Part shown: piece after piece, positions 44,816 through 57,837 of the stretch | Position numbering within the stretch: position 1 is the stretch's first letter | Layout: the number at the start of each line of letters is the position of its first letter | Notes under the pieces: model-generated | The model's input: the letters and a program-made list of their open reading frames with translations, nothing else | Databases searched by the model: none | Told to the model about the DNA's origin: nothing | From: Crocodylus rhombifer | Lineage: Eukaryota > Chordata > Crocodylia > Crocodylidae | Assembly: GCA_038503035.1 (NCBI GenBank) | Contig: JAVSML010024578.1 | Span: 1-64,000, forward strand | DNA: 64,000 nucleotides | Direction of reading: 5' to 3' | Translations under genes and position numbers: made by a program

Positions 44816-45946
44816 GCCAAGATGGTGCCTGTGTGGTTGCTGATTAGACTTTGAAGCTATAACCTCCTCAACCCCCTGCATATCCATAGACAGAGGCAGA
44901 CTCTTGGGCTCAAAAGCCAGAAGGTAAATGCAAGAGACTGGAAGGGCCCAATTTCTGAAGAGCATCTCAGAGTTTGGAAACCGACCTCTTACACATGGAG
45001 ATTTGGAGTCAGGGGCTCTAAGTACTGGTGGATGGCAGAACAGTATGTACATTGCTCTCTGTGGGCTCTAGCTCTTTGGCATTGGGTGCCTGCTTTAAAG
45101 AGTAAATGAACTAACCAGAGAAGGTGAGGAGACCACACATGGAGTGCTGGAGCAATGGGAGACAGGGCTCTGAGGTTGCAGTGCTGCAGCATGGCTCAGG
45201 AGGGATTGGAAGGTGGAAGAAGTGGCCAGCTCTGGCAGGAAGGTCTCCCTCATTGGGAGGTGGGTAAAGGATGGGTAAGCGTACAATGCTTTGAAACCAA
45301 ACCTCTGAGTCTTGGGTGCTCTACTGCTCAAGCATCTCTTCTCCCCTCTGGGTATGTAGCCACCACGGACCATGGGAGAACAGACTGCTCTTCCCCTTCA
45401 CACACACGATGGCCCCTTTCCGCACCTCCTACAGCTGCACACATGCATTGCAAAACCAACCGGGGCCCTTTCCCTGCCAAGGCCAGGCAAATAAAGGTCT
45501 CTCTATACTCAGAGAATGGGGTTTCTTTGGGTCCTGGCAGCCATTACCCCATCCCAAGTGAGGGAGAAAAGGGAGCCTCAGAGCTCGCTGTATGGGGTGC
45601 ATGTCGGGGTGCCCGGGGGGCTGCCTCTGCCTATGAAAGTGCCTGTTGGAATTTGCAGCTGCAGAGTAGGGTTTGGACAGGCAGAGGGGGAAGCAAACAA
45701 ATGGAGCTTGTGTGTCTCTGCTGCGTCTGCTTAGCCATGGACCGCAGGGAGCTGGGCTGCCTGCCTGGACCTGGCATTCAGGCACAGCAAATGCACACAT
45801 ACGCACTCAGGCGGGGTGCAGGGATGTGCAGGAGAGCATACACACTCATGTATGCACAGGCATGAGAGCACTTGCCCAACTAGGCACAAACATATACATT
45901 TAGTTCATTAATAAAAAATATCACAGTTATCCGAATAAACTTGCCT

Positions 45947-45952
<6 letters not shown>
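44816..45952. other. PPP1R9B intron 1, no gene seen
   Basis: The longest frame (45155-45865, 236 codons) has no recognisable domain and a composition like translated non-coding DNA. Confidence 0.35.
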
Positions 45953-45978
<26 letters not shown>

Positions 45979-46032
45979 ATACATACATACATACCTATAT
46001 ACATACATACATACATATATATATATAATATA
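45953..46032. repeat. Composite microsatellite (GT)n-(ATAC)n-(AT)n
   Basis: About 13 GT units run directly into ATAC tetranucleotides and then an AT tract. Confidence 0.95.
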
Positions 46033-48079
46033 TGCACTTGTAGTTACACATATGAGTATGTATGTGCCTTTATACACACGTGCACATGAATGCACACACA
46101 AAGTGATAACTCTATTATATACATGCCAGAGGCTCCACAGCTGTATTTCTGGGGAGAGGAGGTGGAAGAGTGCTCCCTTCCAGGAATCCCAGAGATCCAA
46201 CTCCGGTGTTTCTCTTCTCAGGGAATGGGCAGCCTTTTAAAAACCTGTGCTGGTCTGACCCCATTCCAGCTGCCCAATGTGGCAGTGGTCTCAGGGAAAT
46301 CCTGGTCTGGATTTCTGGCTCCCAGACATGACTGCTGCGTTCACGCCACCATGCTGAAGCGCACAGGGTTTGAGAGGTTAGCTGTAAGCACTTGGCAGCT
46401 TGTGTGTGGGCTGGGCTCCTGGTACAGCTTGGTTTGCTTTTCATCTCTTCAGGATAAGGAGGGATCATGCTGTACAGGGATCTTCCCTTTGTGGGAAGGG
46501 AGGGCTGGCTCATGGCCTGGCTTGGATGGCAAGCTGCATGTGTAGGGCACACTTCTCACACTGGAGGATCGTGTAGATGAGGAGCCAGGACAAAATGGAC
46601 CCAGCTTGTTGCTTGTATCAGCCTTTGCATCTGGATCTGGGACCTGCTCTCCTTTGTTAATTAAGGAGGGTGGGAGTGGGGTAGGCCCCTGTTTATCACA
46701 GGAAGAGATTGTGCAATTAAGTTCAGATCAAACCCTGTGTAAATTGTGTCTGCGGTGACCCAGTGCCCAGCCTCTTGCTGCCGCTGAGCAAAGGGCTGCA
46801 TTGCCCGTGAGAGGTTAGGTTAGTTATCCCTCTGCATAGAACCACTGTCCACAAGTTAGTCTTCCTGGGGCAGTGAACACCTGCTCTACCAAGACCCAGA
46901 CCCAACTGCCTACTTGTTTCACATCAGCTACTAGACAGTAACAATGTTCAGCCATTACTGCCCCCCCGGCTATGCTTGTACCCGCTGCTGCCCCTGACAC
47001 ACCCAGCCTCTGGGCTCCTGAGCAGGCCTCTGCTCTACTCTGCATCCATGAGACTCCTAGAGTTTAACTGCAGTGCTAATCAGGCTTCTTCTGGGGAGAA
47101 AGGTGATCCTGTTTCCCTCCAGGGAAGAGAGGATCCCCCAGCAGTACAGGCGTGCCCTGGTCTTGCCAGTGCCACTTCCCTTGGACACCAGGGAAGCAGC
47201 AAGGGACCAGGCCAGGGGGAGGACAGGGGAAGGGGCTATACGTCAGGATTGGAAAGAGTGAGAGCTTTCAGGAGGAAAGAGCAACTTGCCAGCTCCTGTT
47301 GGCCTCCATACTGATCCTTCCATTGACTACATATATATGCATCTAACTCTCCATGCATCCTAGGGTCTGTCTAGATATCTGTCCTCAAATGCGTTGTGGG
47401 TAGCAATCTATTACCCTTTGTGCACACCACTTGCCCACAGGTTGCAGTTATCTTTCTCGATGCACATGCCTGCATGTCCCGACTGAGCATGCTCAGTGGA
47501 CTACACACTGGCTGGGTGGGTATGCAGCTATATATGTGCACCTGTTATGGACATCTACTGGTGTCTGAGGCTCACAAACATAGACACCTGGGAACCTGTA
47601 ATTAGCAGGTGCTAGACGGAGGAAGAGGAGGGCATTTCTATGTTTTAACTCAGTTCATCTGAGTGGTGAAATTGCCAGCCTTAGAAGTCAAAGACCTGGA
47701 TTCTAGACTCCCCATTTACCCAGAGGTCATTTGAAACCTGCATCTCTGTGATGTGAGGTCAGGAGGGTTTGTGGCCAGCGAGGTGGCTGCTGCCCTGGCA
47801 ACGAGCAGGTCTTGGGTTTTAGCTTGGGCCCCTCTTCCTACTCCAAAGAAACTTTTCCACTGCTTTCCATCCATTTTATCCCATGGCTACTAAATGCACC
47901 TACAGGTTGTAAGGGTTCTCCTCCCTCCGCGCCAGTTTTAACCAGAATTTCTGTAGCCAGGTGTACATACAGGTTTATTAACCCAAAGTGGGAAGGAAGA
48001 GCCAAAACTGCCAGGTAGACTGCTAGAGAGCTGCTGCTTAGAAATAGGATTCCACTGCTTGTGTCTGACCATCTCTCTG
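46033..48079. other. PPP1R9B intron 1, no feature
   Basis: No exon. A SINE-like phrase at about 47655-47720 (TGCCAGCCTTAGAAGTCAAAGACCTGGATT) is too weak to name. Confidence 0.3.
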
Positions 48080-48420
48080 TTCATCCATGCCCCCCCCCAC
48101 ACCCTCTGTCTATATAACTAGCTATATAACCATCCAGCCTGAAACACACCTGCTATCTGTCTACCTATCTGGCTATCCTCATATACACTGTTTGTCTGTC
48201 TCTCTCCATCACCATAGACACACTCTATCTATCTATCTATCTATCTATTACTTCATTTATATATCTTTCTATCTAGCCATCCTTATACACACCCTTTCTC
48301 TTTCTGTCCCTCACTCTACCTGCCTCCCTCTTTCCATCCCCATGTACTCCCTGTTTCTGCCTATCTTTATTCCTGCACACATCCTCCCTATACATCCCCT
48401 TTCCTCCCCCACTGGGTGCT
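48080..48420. repeat. Pyrimidine-rich simple repeat with (CTAT)n core
   Basis: Perfect CTAT units at about 48224-48249 sit within about 0.3 kb of CTAT/CTGTCT/TCCAT-type degenerate repeats. Confidence 0.9.
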
Positions 48421-49289
48421 CTGCCAGCCGCCTGCCACTCCCTTCACCCCTCCTCAGCCGGCAGAGCCAGGAGCTCCTGGTATCACATTTTTGGGTGCCA
48501 TGCTGTGCCCGCCCCCGCCCCCTCCCTTCTGTCTCTCACACTTGCTCTGTGCTGTAATGGAGCCCCGCAGGCTGTCACAGGAGAAATGAAGCGTGAAAAC
48601 TCTTCCTTGTGAAGCCTGGGACAGTGCTAATTAATCTGCCAGCGTGCCCTCTGCCTGCCACCCCCAGCCTCCTCAGTGCCACATGTCATTGCAAAGCCTG
48701 GCACAGGGCAGTGGAAGGAGCATGCCCTCCTATCTGTGTCATCCCTTCTGCCCATAGGGCTGTGTGAGGTTCCCCTCCACGGTGGGGAATCCAGAGGGCA
48801 GCCCCCACACTCATATCACCTGAGCCCCCAGAGGGAACTCCAGAAAGCATCCACTTTCCTCCTCCATCCTTTCCTGTCTCTCTCTCTCCCCCTGAAGATC
48901 TGTCAGGTCAGTGTCTAGCTTGACCCCCTCCAAGACCCCCTCACCTATCCACATGGAGTCCTGGGCACAGACGTCTTGTCAGCATAAGAAGACACTGAAC
49001 TTCAGTTTTTGGCTCCATGTGTGCCTGAAAGGGTGTGACCCAGCCAGATTACTGAAGGAGCTGTTGTAATAGCTACCCAAAATTCCCCCATCTTGGGCAG
49101 GGCTTGCTCTTTTTCACCCTACATTTGGAAAGGGTCCTGGCATGGGTACCCTACAGCTGAGATTCCCATTGGAGCCTTGCACAGGCTTGGAGAAGAGGCA
49201 ATACAGCTTGGAATCCAGTATGAGCCAAAAATGTGCTCTTGGTGCAAAAAAAGTCAGCAGTGTCCTGAGATGTACTATCAGAAGCATCA
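48421..49289. other. PPP1R9B intron 1, no feature
   Basis: Nothing recognised. Confidence 0.3.
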
Positions 49290-49935
49290 GTTGTGAACAA
49301 AGGAAGTGATTTTTCTACTTTATTTGGCACTGATGAGGCCTCACCTGAATTAATGGGTCCAGGTCTGGATCCCACACTTCAAGAAGGATGTGGATAGGTT
49401 GGAAAGAGTCCAGCAGAGTGATAAAAATGATTGGAGGTCTTGGAAACATGGCATATGAGAAAAGGCTGAAAGAATAGGGTTATTTAGTTTGGAGAAGAGA
49501 AGACTGAGGGGGGATCTGATCATAGAATAATAGAAAATTAGGATTAGAAGGGACTTCAGGAAGTCAGCTAGTCCAACCCCCTGCTCAAAGCAGGACCATC
49601 CCCAACTATAACAAGCTTCAAATAACTGATGGGTAATTGTAGAGCAAATGGAGATGGACTTTCCTCTGTGGCTGTAGGGGACAAGATGAGGAACAATGGC
49701 CTCAAGCTTCAGTAGAGGAAATTTAGGTTGGAGATTAGGAGGAGCTTTCTGACTAGGGTGATGCTCAAGCATTGGAACAGGGTACTTAGAGCGGTTGTGG
49801 AGTCTCCATCCCTGGAAATTTTCAAAAGCAGTTTGGACAGACTGACTGGGATGGTTTAGTCAGGGATCATTCTGCCTTAGGTAGGGGGCTGGACTAGATG
49901 ACCTCATTAAGCCTGCCAGCCCTGCTTCCTATGAT
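49290..49935 (+). mobile_element. CR1 LINE 3' region, interrupted by a second CR1
   Basis: Plus-strand CR1 tail: GGGTCCAGGTCTGGATCCCACACTTC, AAGGATGTGGATAGGTTGGA, GAGAAGACTGAGGGGGGATCTGAT, then after the insertion GGAACAGGGTACTTAGAG, the GTTTGGACAGACTGACTGGG block, GGGGCTGGACTAGATGACCTC and the end near CTATGATTTTATA. Confidence 0.85.
49521..49625 (-). mobile_element. Nested CR1 3' end inserted in opposite orientation
   Basis: A 105-base CR1 3' end (CATAGAATAATAG, then AGTCCAACCCCCTGCTC) splits the plus-strand CR1. CTGAT stands on both sides (49516-49520 and 49626-49630), a plausible target duplication. Confidence 0.8.
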
Positions 49936-50047
49936 TTTATATGGTACATGCTCTTCAAAAGCCTTGGGGGGAACTGGACGGAGTTTCCCAGGAGTTTTCT
50001 AAATGCCTTAGATTTTCCTCTAAATGTCTCCACCAATACAGGGCACG

Positions 50048-50250
50048 TCTACACGTCACCATATGGTGATGTTTTTACTGTGCCTTGCTTTAGTAGTTTC
50101 TTTTGGAACCGCTGTGTGCTATAAGCAGGGAGCGTGCTGCTGTGGTGATGTAGCTAGCGATCATGTGTAGACTGCTACACCACTGTAGTGCACCATACGG
50201 CAACATAGCTCACCGCTATGTCACTGTAGGGTGATGTGTAGATGCACCCA
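50048..50250. mobile_element. MITE-like element, GGGCACGTCTACACG-ended family
   Basis: The ends GGGCACGTCTACACGTCACC and GGTGATGTGTAGATGCACCC are imperfect inverted repeats (about 15 of 20). The interior repeats TGTGTAGA and ACACCACTGTAG words. Same family type as 11999-12272. No ORF. Confidence 0.65.
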
Positions 50251-51700
50251 CAGACTACAGTAGGAGGAGGTGGCTGTTCAGAGGAAGAATCTCAGGAAGG
50301 GGACTGGTATGCTTCTCCAGGGCCAGGGCTAGCTTAGTGCTTGGGTGACCTGGCTTCCAGCCCCAGCTCAATCTACCTCGCAGTGCTGTGCCTTGGGGTA
50401 AGTCACCTTCTGCTACTCTTGGGCAGTTCCATCGTCGATGCCTGTACAGCATCTGCTTGGTTGGTGCTTGCTCTCAATTGGGACTGTGGCTCATATGTCA
50501 TGCTGTGCAGCTCCAAGTGTGCATAGGCTCCTTGACTCGGTGGTGGTCTCAATAGGCCTCTGGCAAATCAGTAATACTGTAGTTGTGTTCAGCTGCCCTG
50601 GTTGGGGTGATGCTTCTGAAAGGGCCTTTTCCTTGTGGTTTGGCTTTGTCACAGGAGTCAATAGCGGTGAGCACAGCCATGGGTACTGCTGGCACCTAGA
50701 GTGAACTTGAAACTGGCATGAGAACCGTGGGAGTCAATGCCAAGGCAGCTAATGGAAGATTTTCAGGCTTCATTATCCCTAACCAGAGCCATGGGGGGAG
50801 GGGGAAGTTAGTAAGAGCCCTGAGCAAGAGACAAGAGGAATTTTCTTCTGAGCTGTTACCTTTACCTGCCTCATGTTCCAGGTGCCCTCCTGGCTGCCAT
50901 GGCCTGGGCAATGGATGGATAATGGGGGCCCAGCTGCTAACAAGGAAGGTAGCACCCACCCCTTGTATGCATCTTAGCCTACCCTTCCCACATGGGCACT
51001 GCCCACCCGGTCTCAGAGCCAGCCTTCTTCAGGGCAAGAGCTCTCATCGGGCTGGGCATGGGGCTCCTTGCCTTAGGTCTTCTCTCCAGGGCAGGGTTGG
51101 GGCCTGTTGCCCAGCTGGGTTATGCTTCCCAGCCAGTTTCCCTCCTGCCCCACATAAGAGGGAGGGATGGACATGAGGAATGTGGGGGGGGGGGGTGGAT
51201 TAAGGATGGATTTAGCCCCTTGGTCCTTGCTTGAGGGAGTTAGCTTGTGAATTCCCGGCTCTCCATACCACGATCATGGTATTAGTGCCTGGATGGACGG
51301 ATGGATGGAGAGATTCCACCATCTAATCTGTCTGACTAATGTGTCTGATGGGCTGCCAGAGCCCCAGGGCATCTGTGCTAGTCTCCACCCAATTGGTGCT
51401 GGATGCTGTTTGCTTCCCCCCCACCCCCTCAGGATAATCAAGGCCTACTGGGGTGGGCACCAAGGCAGGCCTACCAGGAGCCAGTGCACTTGCTGGGTTT
51501 AGGTAGGGCCTGAGTGTGTGAAGGGAACAGACACTGCAGCGGGAGTGGGATGGGGGGTTACACCCCCCTCATCCCTGAGGGACCTGACCAGAGATCAGCA
51601 GTGAGACAATGTGGAAGCTGATAGCATCTGCCTCCCCTGCCTCCTGCAGAAGGACTCACACCCTTTCCCATCCCCAACCCCTGGGGGCTGTCACCTCTTT
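50251..51700. other. PPP1R9B intron 1, no feature
   Basis: Nothing recognised apart from a short G run near 51183-51194. Confidence 0.3.
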
Positions 51701-51840
51701 CTGTTCCTGCTAACTCCCCAACTTCACAGCCCTTTCACCCTTCCTGCCTCCTTCTCCCTTTCCCATCTTCCTTCTTTCTTTTCTCTCCCTCCTTCCCTCC
51801 CAGCTCCTTCTCTTATCCCCAACCATCTCTAACTCTGCTT
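51701..51840. repeat. Polypyrimidine tract
   Basis: About 140 bases of nearly pure C/T (CCTTC/TTTCT-rich) with no fixed unit. Confidence 0.8.
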
Positions 51841-52389
51841 CTCCCTGTTCTTCCTGTCTTGTGGGCACCCTGTTCCTGGTGACAGGTCCCCACAGTTTGG
51901 CCCTGGATGTGCTAGGTATGGTGGCCTGGAACTGTGGGGGTGTTTCCTAGCAAACCCCATCCCCCATCCAAACAGCTGCTGAGCCACTGACCTGGGGCCA
52001 CCCTGCTACCAACTCCAGGAGCCCCACCAGGGTTTCATGGAGCTGAAGCCCAGGGGCTGCAGGACTCACAGTTCCAGGGCCAGGCAGGCATGTCCCTCCA
52101 GGGAGGCGTTCCCGTTCCTGTTGTAATTACAGAAATGGGTCCTCTGGCCATCAGGGAGCAGGTCACCTCATAATTTATTCATGATTACATGGGTTATTGG
52201 TAACCAGAGACGTGGTGCATTCAGAGGGCAGGTCCCACCTGGGAGATCTGCTGCTGTGAACTCACATAGGCCCCTGGCTTGGAGTCTGGGGTCCTGGGGT
52301 CCCGTGTGTTATGCTGAAGGCAAAAATGGTGAGATAGCTCTCTGCCCTGAGAGCTTAGCTGACTCCCAATAGCTATGGCATGATGCAGT

Positions 52390-52580
52390 AGAGGCCAGTT
52401 GCTAGAGCCCTGGATTAGCCCTCAGGGCACATAGGTTCTCCTCTCACCTTTGCTTGGATCTTGTGCAAGTCTTTTTCTTGCCTTGTCCATTCAGTACTTG
52501 AAGGCAGGGCTTGGGTCTCACTGTGTTTGGGCAGTGCCTAGGCACTGAGCTGAGCAGGCACTGTCCTCCATTATGCAGCA
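52390..52580. repeat. Old SINE-like sequence
   Basis: Resembles the layout of 9860-10065 (GTTGCTAGAGCCCTGGATT, TTGAAGGCAGGGCTTGGG, GGCAGTGCCTAGGCAC). Low certainty. Confidence 0.3.
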
Positions 52581-53352
52581 GCTGACACAATGGAGGTCGG
52601 ATTTAGCTCAGGCCCTGGAGGTCCTACTGTTATCACTACAATAAGAGAGGGCTTATGCATCCGTGGGCCTGTGTGGGAAGGGGAGGTCAGAACTTAAGCG
52701 GGGGGACCATGCACCTGCTGTGTGAGGGACTTGGAGAGCTCAGGGTTTGGCTTTATTTCTACATCTGAAAATGCCTCTACTTTCCACAAGCAAAGATTTC
52801 TGGGAAAAACAAAATTAGCTGGGGAATAAAATCCCATTTCCAGCAGAGAAGCTGGAAGGCTTTGCCACCCAAACAGACTGTTTTGACGCTGACGGGATGT
52901 TTTCCCCCGGGCTCGTGGAATGTTTCCATGGAAGATGGCTCCATCATGGTGCTTCCAGCTGGCTCTAGTCGTTAACGTTCCCTTACAGACCTGGACCCAC
53001 ATCTCCTTGTACCAGCCTCATGCACCAACCCCAGCCTCATCTGCCAAGCTCAGGCTCCCACCAGGTGGCCAGAGTGACACTTCAGTCCCTATAACATAGG
53101 GGTGCTTCACTTTCATGGTGAACATGGAGGTCCTCTTCATCTCTGCTGCCCTTGCATTAGAGAGATGTCCCAGCTCTCACAAGGCTGTGTACAGGGGGCA
53201 TGTGCTGAGCTGCTTTATGGAAGCCTCTCCAGCTGTGGGGGATGTATAAGTGGGCCTGTCTCTTGGGTGTTCCCTCACTAGTGCCCCTTATACCCCGAGC
53301 TCCTCCCTTACCTGAGTCTCTCCTGACCTTACTCCTTTTTCCCTGCTGCCAG
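52581..53352. other. PPP1R9B intron 1, last part
   Basis: No feature until the pyrimidine tract and CAG acceptor of exon 2. Confidence 0.4.
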
Positions 53353-53485
53353 GTCTTCAGCACCTACTCCAATGAGGACTATGACCGCCGGAACGAGGAT
53401 GTGGACCCCATGGCTGCTTCAGCAGAGTATGAGCTGGAGAAGCGGGTGGAGCGACTAGACCTGTTCCCTGTGGAGCTGGAGAAAG
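53353..53485 (+). CDS. PPP1R9B: PPP1R9B exon 2
   Basis: Acceptor TTTTTCCCTGCTGCCAG, donor GTATGA, 133 bases, phase 0 in and phase 1 out. It encodes [20 protein letters not shown], then [24 protein letters not shown]. This follows the RKIHF motif and belongs to the PP1-binding arm of spinophilin, which wraps the phosphatase and blocks part of its substrate surface. It is almost identical to the human sequence. Confidence 0.97.
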
Positions 53486-53799
53486 GTATGAAGTGGGGGA
53501 TCTGGCCCTGGTGGAGGTGACACTAGGAAGGCTGAGGGCTTGGTCCTTGTGCTGGGGGAGGATAAGGATGGTTTTAAGCCATCCTTGTGCTGCCCCTGCT
53601 TTGAGTCTGCCCAATGCCACATGCATCCCAGGGGGTAACCTAGAGTGTGACACGGTGTGCCCTAGTGTAGGTCAGGCATAGAGCCCTCACCCCAGGCAGG
53701 GAGGCCCTTTAGGCTCCTTGCAGCCCATTTAAGGCCCCTTTGTGCAGGCAGAGGTGCAGTGAAAGGGCTCAAGCATGCTGAGAATCAAGACCTGAGAAC
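53486..53799. other. PPP1R9B intron 2, start
   Basis: No feature. Confidence 0.4.
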
Positions 53800-54410
53800 C
53801 CCCTCACACCACCTGTCCATGTACACACAGTTCCACCCAGCCCATGGGTGCAGCCAGTCCCCACTGTGTCCCTCACTCACAACCTGATTGCTTCACACCA
53901 GCTGCTACACACATGCAGCTCTGCCCGGCCTGTGAGCACAGCCAGTTCCTCACAGTCACACTCACACACTCATCCCCCCACACCACCTGCTGCTGCAGAG
54001 CTCTGACCAGCCCACAGGCACAGCTGGCTCCCGTGACACTCACACACTCATCCCTTTACACTGCCTCCTGAATCTGCGCAGCTCCACTTGGCCTCAGGCA
54101 CAGTTGGTCCCTCGTGAAACCCCCACACTCCCATTCACACACTCAGCCCCTCACATTGCCTGCTTGGGAAGCACAGCTCCACCCAGCCCACGGGCACAGC
54201 TGGTCCTCCCATGCCTACCACTCTCACACCCTACTTACACACATAGCCCCTCACACTACCTGCCGCACAAACAGGTCTGCCCAGCCCACAGCCACAACAG
54301 GCCTTCCCTCTTCCCACTGAACTTGCCCTTGTTCTTTTATATGACTTGCCAACATATTTACAGCTCTGCCTGGCCTGTGGGTGTAACCAGCCCACCAGAG
54401 CACCCCCTGT
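53800..54410. repeat. Minisatellite, about 7 diverged units of 80-96 bp
   Basis: The word CACAGC(T/C)GG-TCC and its variants stand at about 53847, 53938, 54019, 54099, 54195, 54288 and 54383. Each is followed by CACACTCA-CCCCTCACAC-TGCCTG and GCAGCTC-ACC-AGCCCA(C)GGG. Units are diverged, with indels. Confidence 0.75.
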
Positions 54411-54730
54411 TCACCCCTACATTCCTCCAAGCTGTCAGATCCTTCCACACACTCATTTGCAAACCTCCACTCAAATGCGCACTCCATGCCATCCCCATTC
54501 ACGCTTCATCTGCTGCCAGACGTTCACACGCCCCTGCATGTTAATGCACATGTATCTGAACACAGGTACATGCACATGCCAGTTCAGGCAGGCACAGTGA
54601 TTCATGCATATGCAATGGTGAATGCATGCACACACACCTGTCTGCCTGTCTGTTCACATGTATCCCCCTGCACACACATTATTACATGCACCTGCATATC
54701 CACACATACCCATTCCTGCACACTCTGTCA
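54411..54730. repeat. Degenerate CA/CACATGCA-rich sequence
   Basis: Follows the minisatellite. Words such as CACATGCA and ACACAC prevail without a steady period. Confidence 0.6.
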
Positions 54731-56382
54731 TCAAATAGCTGTAAATGCACAGCTTGTGTGAGAGGCCCATGGGTAGCCCAGTGAGGGTGCCTGCCCCATA
54801 GGCAGCAGCTGTTACTAAAGCAAACAGGCCGCGTGGGAAAAAGAGACAGGGTATTGGAAAGCTGTTTTTGGGTGCTTTGGGGCTGGGGAGGAATCTGATG
54901 GAGAGAAGGTAGGAGTAATCATGGGACTAAAATGCTAGAGCCTGGGAGGAAGATGAGCTCTGGAGGATCGTAGAGGGCAGAGGCCCTGCTCTAGCACCTC
55001 CCTATATTGCCAGGGAGTAAGCAACTTAAAAGCCTGGCAGAGGACACAGGAAATGCAGCTTTCCCTACGGGAGGGGCCTGTGTCTTTCAATTGAAGGGCT
55101 CTGAGAGTGAGGGAGTAAGGGTGAAGGATGCTGGTATTACTAAGGGCACCTGTAGGTAAGACCCTGCTGGGCTAGAGCAGCTGCTGAGTTCCTGGGAGCT
55201 GAGACAGGCACATGTGCAGCACATGGTAGCTGAAGGAGCACAATACTGACAGGGCAAGAAGCCAGGCCCTTCTCTGAAGTGTTGCCAGGGACTGGGGGCA
55301 GACACAGGTCTGATGGGCTATGGTTTGGACCCATGTGGCATGAGGTGAGACATGCTATCAAAGGGGTACACCAGGCATTTCATTGCATGTGCTACTCTGG
55401 GAGCTCAGGGAGACAGCAGAGATAAGGGCCCCTCTGCAAGGCACTGACTGTTCACATAGGGAGAGACAGCCCCTGTCCCAGGGAATATCCAGCCTGAAGA
55501 ATCGGGAGGGGAGAGGACATGTAGGTTTAGCCAAGGTCCTGCTGCTGAAGCAGAGGACAGGGGACCAGAGGGGGCATCCAGGGTCAGCTAGCCCCCTCCC
55601 TGCTTTTGCTGGAACCACCAGATCCATCTGCCACCAGCGGGGATCTTCGCCCCTGCAGTTGGCTGGGGGGCTGCCCCAGGGCTTCCCTTGTCTGAAGCTC
55701 AGGAGCCCCCTCCTGATCACCAGCCTGGCTTTATCCCTAATCTCTTTGGCCCCCTGCCCACACAGTCCCTGAACATAAACTGTTCTTCCTACACTGGACC
55801 CTTCCCCACCACCCCCCACTCAGTCTTCCTTCTGCCAGTTCAGGCTGCACCACTCTGAATACAGAGGAACAAGCTCAGACTGGGCCTGGGCTCTAACTTG
55901 CTTCAGCAGGGGGTAGTGATCTGGGTCTGGAGCAGCAAAGCAGCCTAGCTTGGTGATGCTGCCATGCCCATGGGAGTGATCCAGTCCTGCCTGGCCAGGG
56001 CGCTTGCCTTCACGTTGGCTCATTGGCTCTACTTCCTCTTGCTCTCTCACGCTGTCATTCCTGCTGGTGCGTCCCCCTCCCACACACGCTGCCTCCTGTA
56101 ATTTAGCTGCCATCTGTCCTTTCCTCCCGCTGTAATAAACACTGTTCCTCTCTCCTGCTGTTTCCTCACTCCCCTCCTGCCCTGGGGGCCAGACTCTGCC
56201 GGGATCCCTGCCACTCCCCTCCCTTGGTATTTGCTCAGCCCAGTGCCATGCCCGCAGGCACCTCCTGCCTGGCCACCCCCCTACTCAGGATCCCCATGTC
56301 ACCCAGGCTGGGGAAAGGGGACAGCACTGGCTCTGAGTCTCCCTGCTGGAGCCCTTGAGGACACTGGATTTCTTTCTTGCAG
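54731..56382. other. PPP1R9B intron 2, remainder
   Basis: No gene and no clear repeat. Confidence 0.35.
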
Positions 56383-56503
56383 ATTCCGAGGGTCTGGGCA
56401 TCAGCATTATCGGGATGGGCGCTGGAGCCGACATGGGCCTGGAGAAACTTGGCATCTTCGTCAAGACGGTGACTGAAGGTGGGGCAGCTCATCGGGACGG
56501 CAG
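56383..56503 (+). CDS. PPP1R9B: PPP1R9B exon 3 (start of PDZ domain)
   Basis: Acceptor TTTCTTTCTTGCAG, donor GTAACC, 121 bases, phase 1 in and phase 2 out. After the Asp made across the junction it reads [39 protein letters not shown]. The GLGISI stretch is the carboxylate-binding loop of the PDZ domain (GLGF type), which in spinophilin and neurabin binds C-terminal peptides of partners such as p70S6K and glutamate receptors. Confidence 0.97.
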
Positions 56504-57837
56504 GTAACCCTGGCTAACGCACAGGCTCTTGAGTTAAAAGGGCATGTTCCCAACCTCTGTCATGCAGCATGGTACAGGGCCCGTGATTCTGGACTCAAAG
56601 GCAAAGGCATGAATGGCAGGGCTGGGGACAGAACCAGGTCACCAGTCATCCCAGTACCAGTGTCTTCATTGCAAGACCAAGATTCCTATCCTGCTCAGTC
56701 CCAGCATAAACCTGCCCCCTCTAGCACACATGTTCTGCTGATCTGTGGGCTTCCCCTGCCATCACTCTCAGCAGCAGCTGCTGTGGGGAGTGGGGTAAAG
56801 AGCACTTGAGGAAGCTGCCAGCCACTGTAGTCCCACCCCCTCCCAGCAGAAGGTGTTGTTAGGGGCTGGTGCAGTGCATGAGTGCTGGCTGCCAATAGCT
56901 TCCTGCTCCTCTGGGCTCAGCCTGTCTCTGTAGGAGTTACTGAAACTCTGGCTGCAGGCAGTGCTTTGTGTGTTGTATAACTCTATGTGGTTGGGATGTT
57001 GTGAATGCTGCCTGCCAGTTTCCTGTTGTGCCTTGTTTGTTAGGCATGTGATGTGAAGGGGCTGGCTATTCTGTGCTGCAGATATGGGCTGACTGCTTAG
57101 CTCTTCAGGGGGAGTGTGCAGATATTGGTGTGCAGATATTGTATCTGCGTATTGTAGCTGTATTAGTGTACATGGTAGCATAGATGTGTGTGTGTGTATA
57201 ACAATGCTCATGTGTGTTTTCAGTCCAGTTGTAAATTAATTGCTAACAAATATCTGTTGTGGTCATTGTTCTTGATATACATACATGCACACATATGTAT
57301 ACATGCTTATATGTATGTTTGTTCATAGTGTTTTCACATGTGTAGCCTGAGTTGTGAAAGTGCATACAATCTGCCTGGTGCACTAGATTGTGTGGACACC
57401 TCTTGCTGATATTGTGCTGTGCATAGGTGTAGTTGCGTGTCCAGCCCGTGGGTTGCAGACCCATTGGACTAGATCCTATTTCACCGTAGACACCTAAATG
57501 GCAGCTCCCCAGCCTCATCAGTGCTATTTTTGGCACACTCTCGCAGAGTGCAGTTGTGTTTTGCCTCATTCTCTCTTCAGTCCACCGCTCAAAGCTGACC
57601 CACTGCCCTTTGCATTTAGTAGTTATTGGATCAAATGGATGGAGAGCAGTGGAAAAGCTTCTGCCTTTTTGTGGGCAAGTATCTGGGTTAGAAACCAGGG
57701 CTTGCTCCCATCTTGGAGGGCAGGCTGTCACTGACCTACAGACATTCTAGCTTCCTCTGTTTTTTGGGGCCATGCAAAGCTTCTCCTTCCAGCAGTCGAA
57801 GGGACCAGTTTCAAGGGGAGGGGATTAGCTAGTGCCT

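Noticed and set aside
45155..45865. 236-codon ORF in PPP1R9B intron 1
   Set aside because: Composition and lack of motifs are typical of chance ORFs in GC-rich intron DNA.
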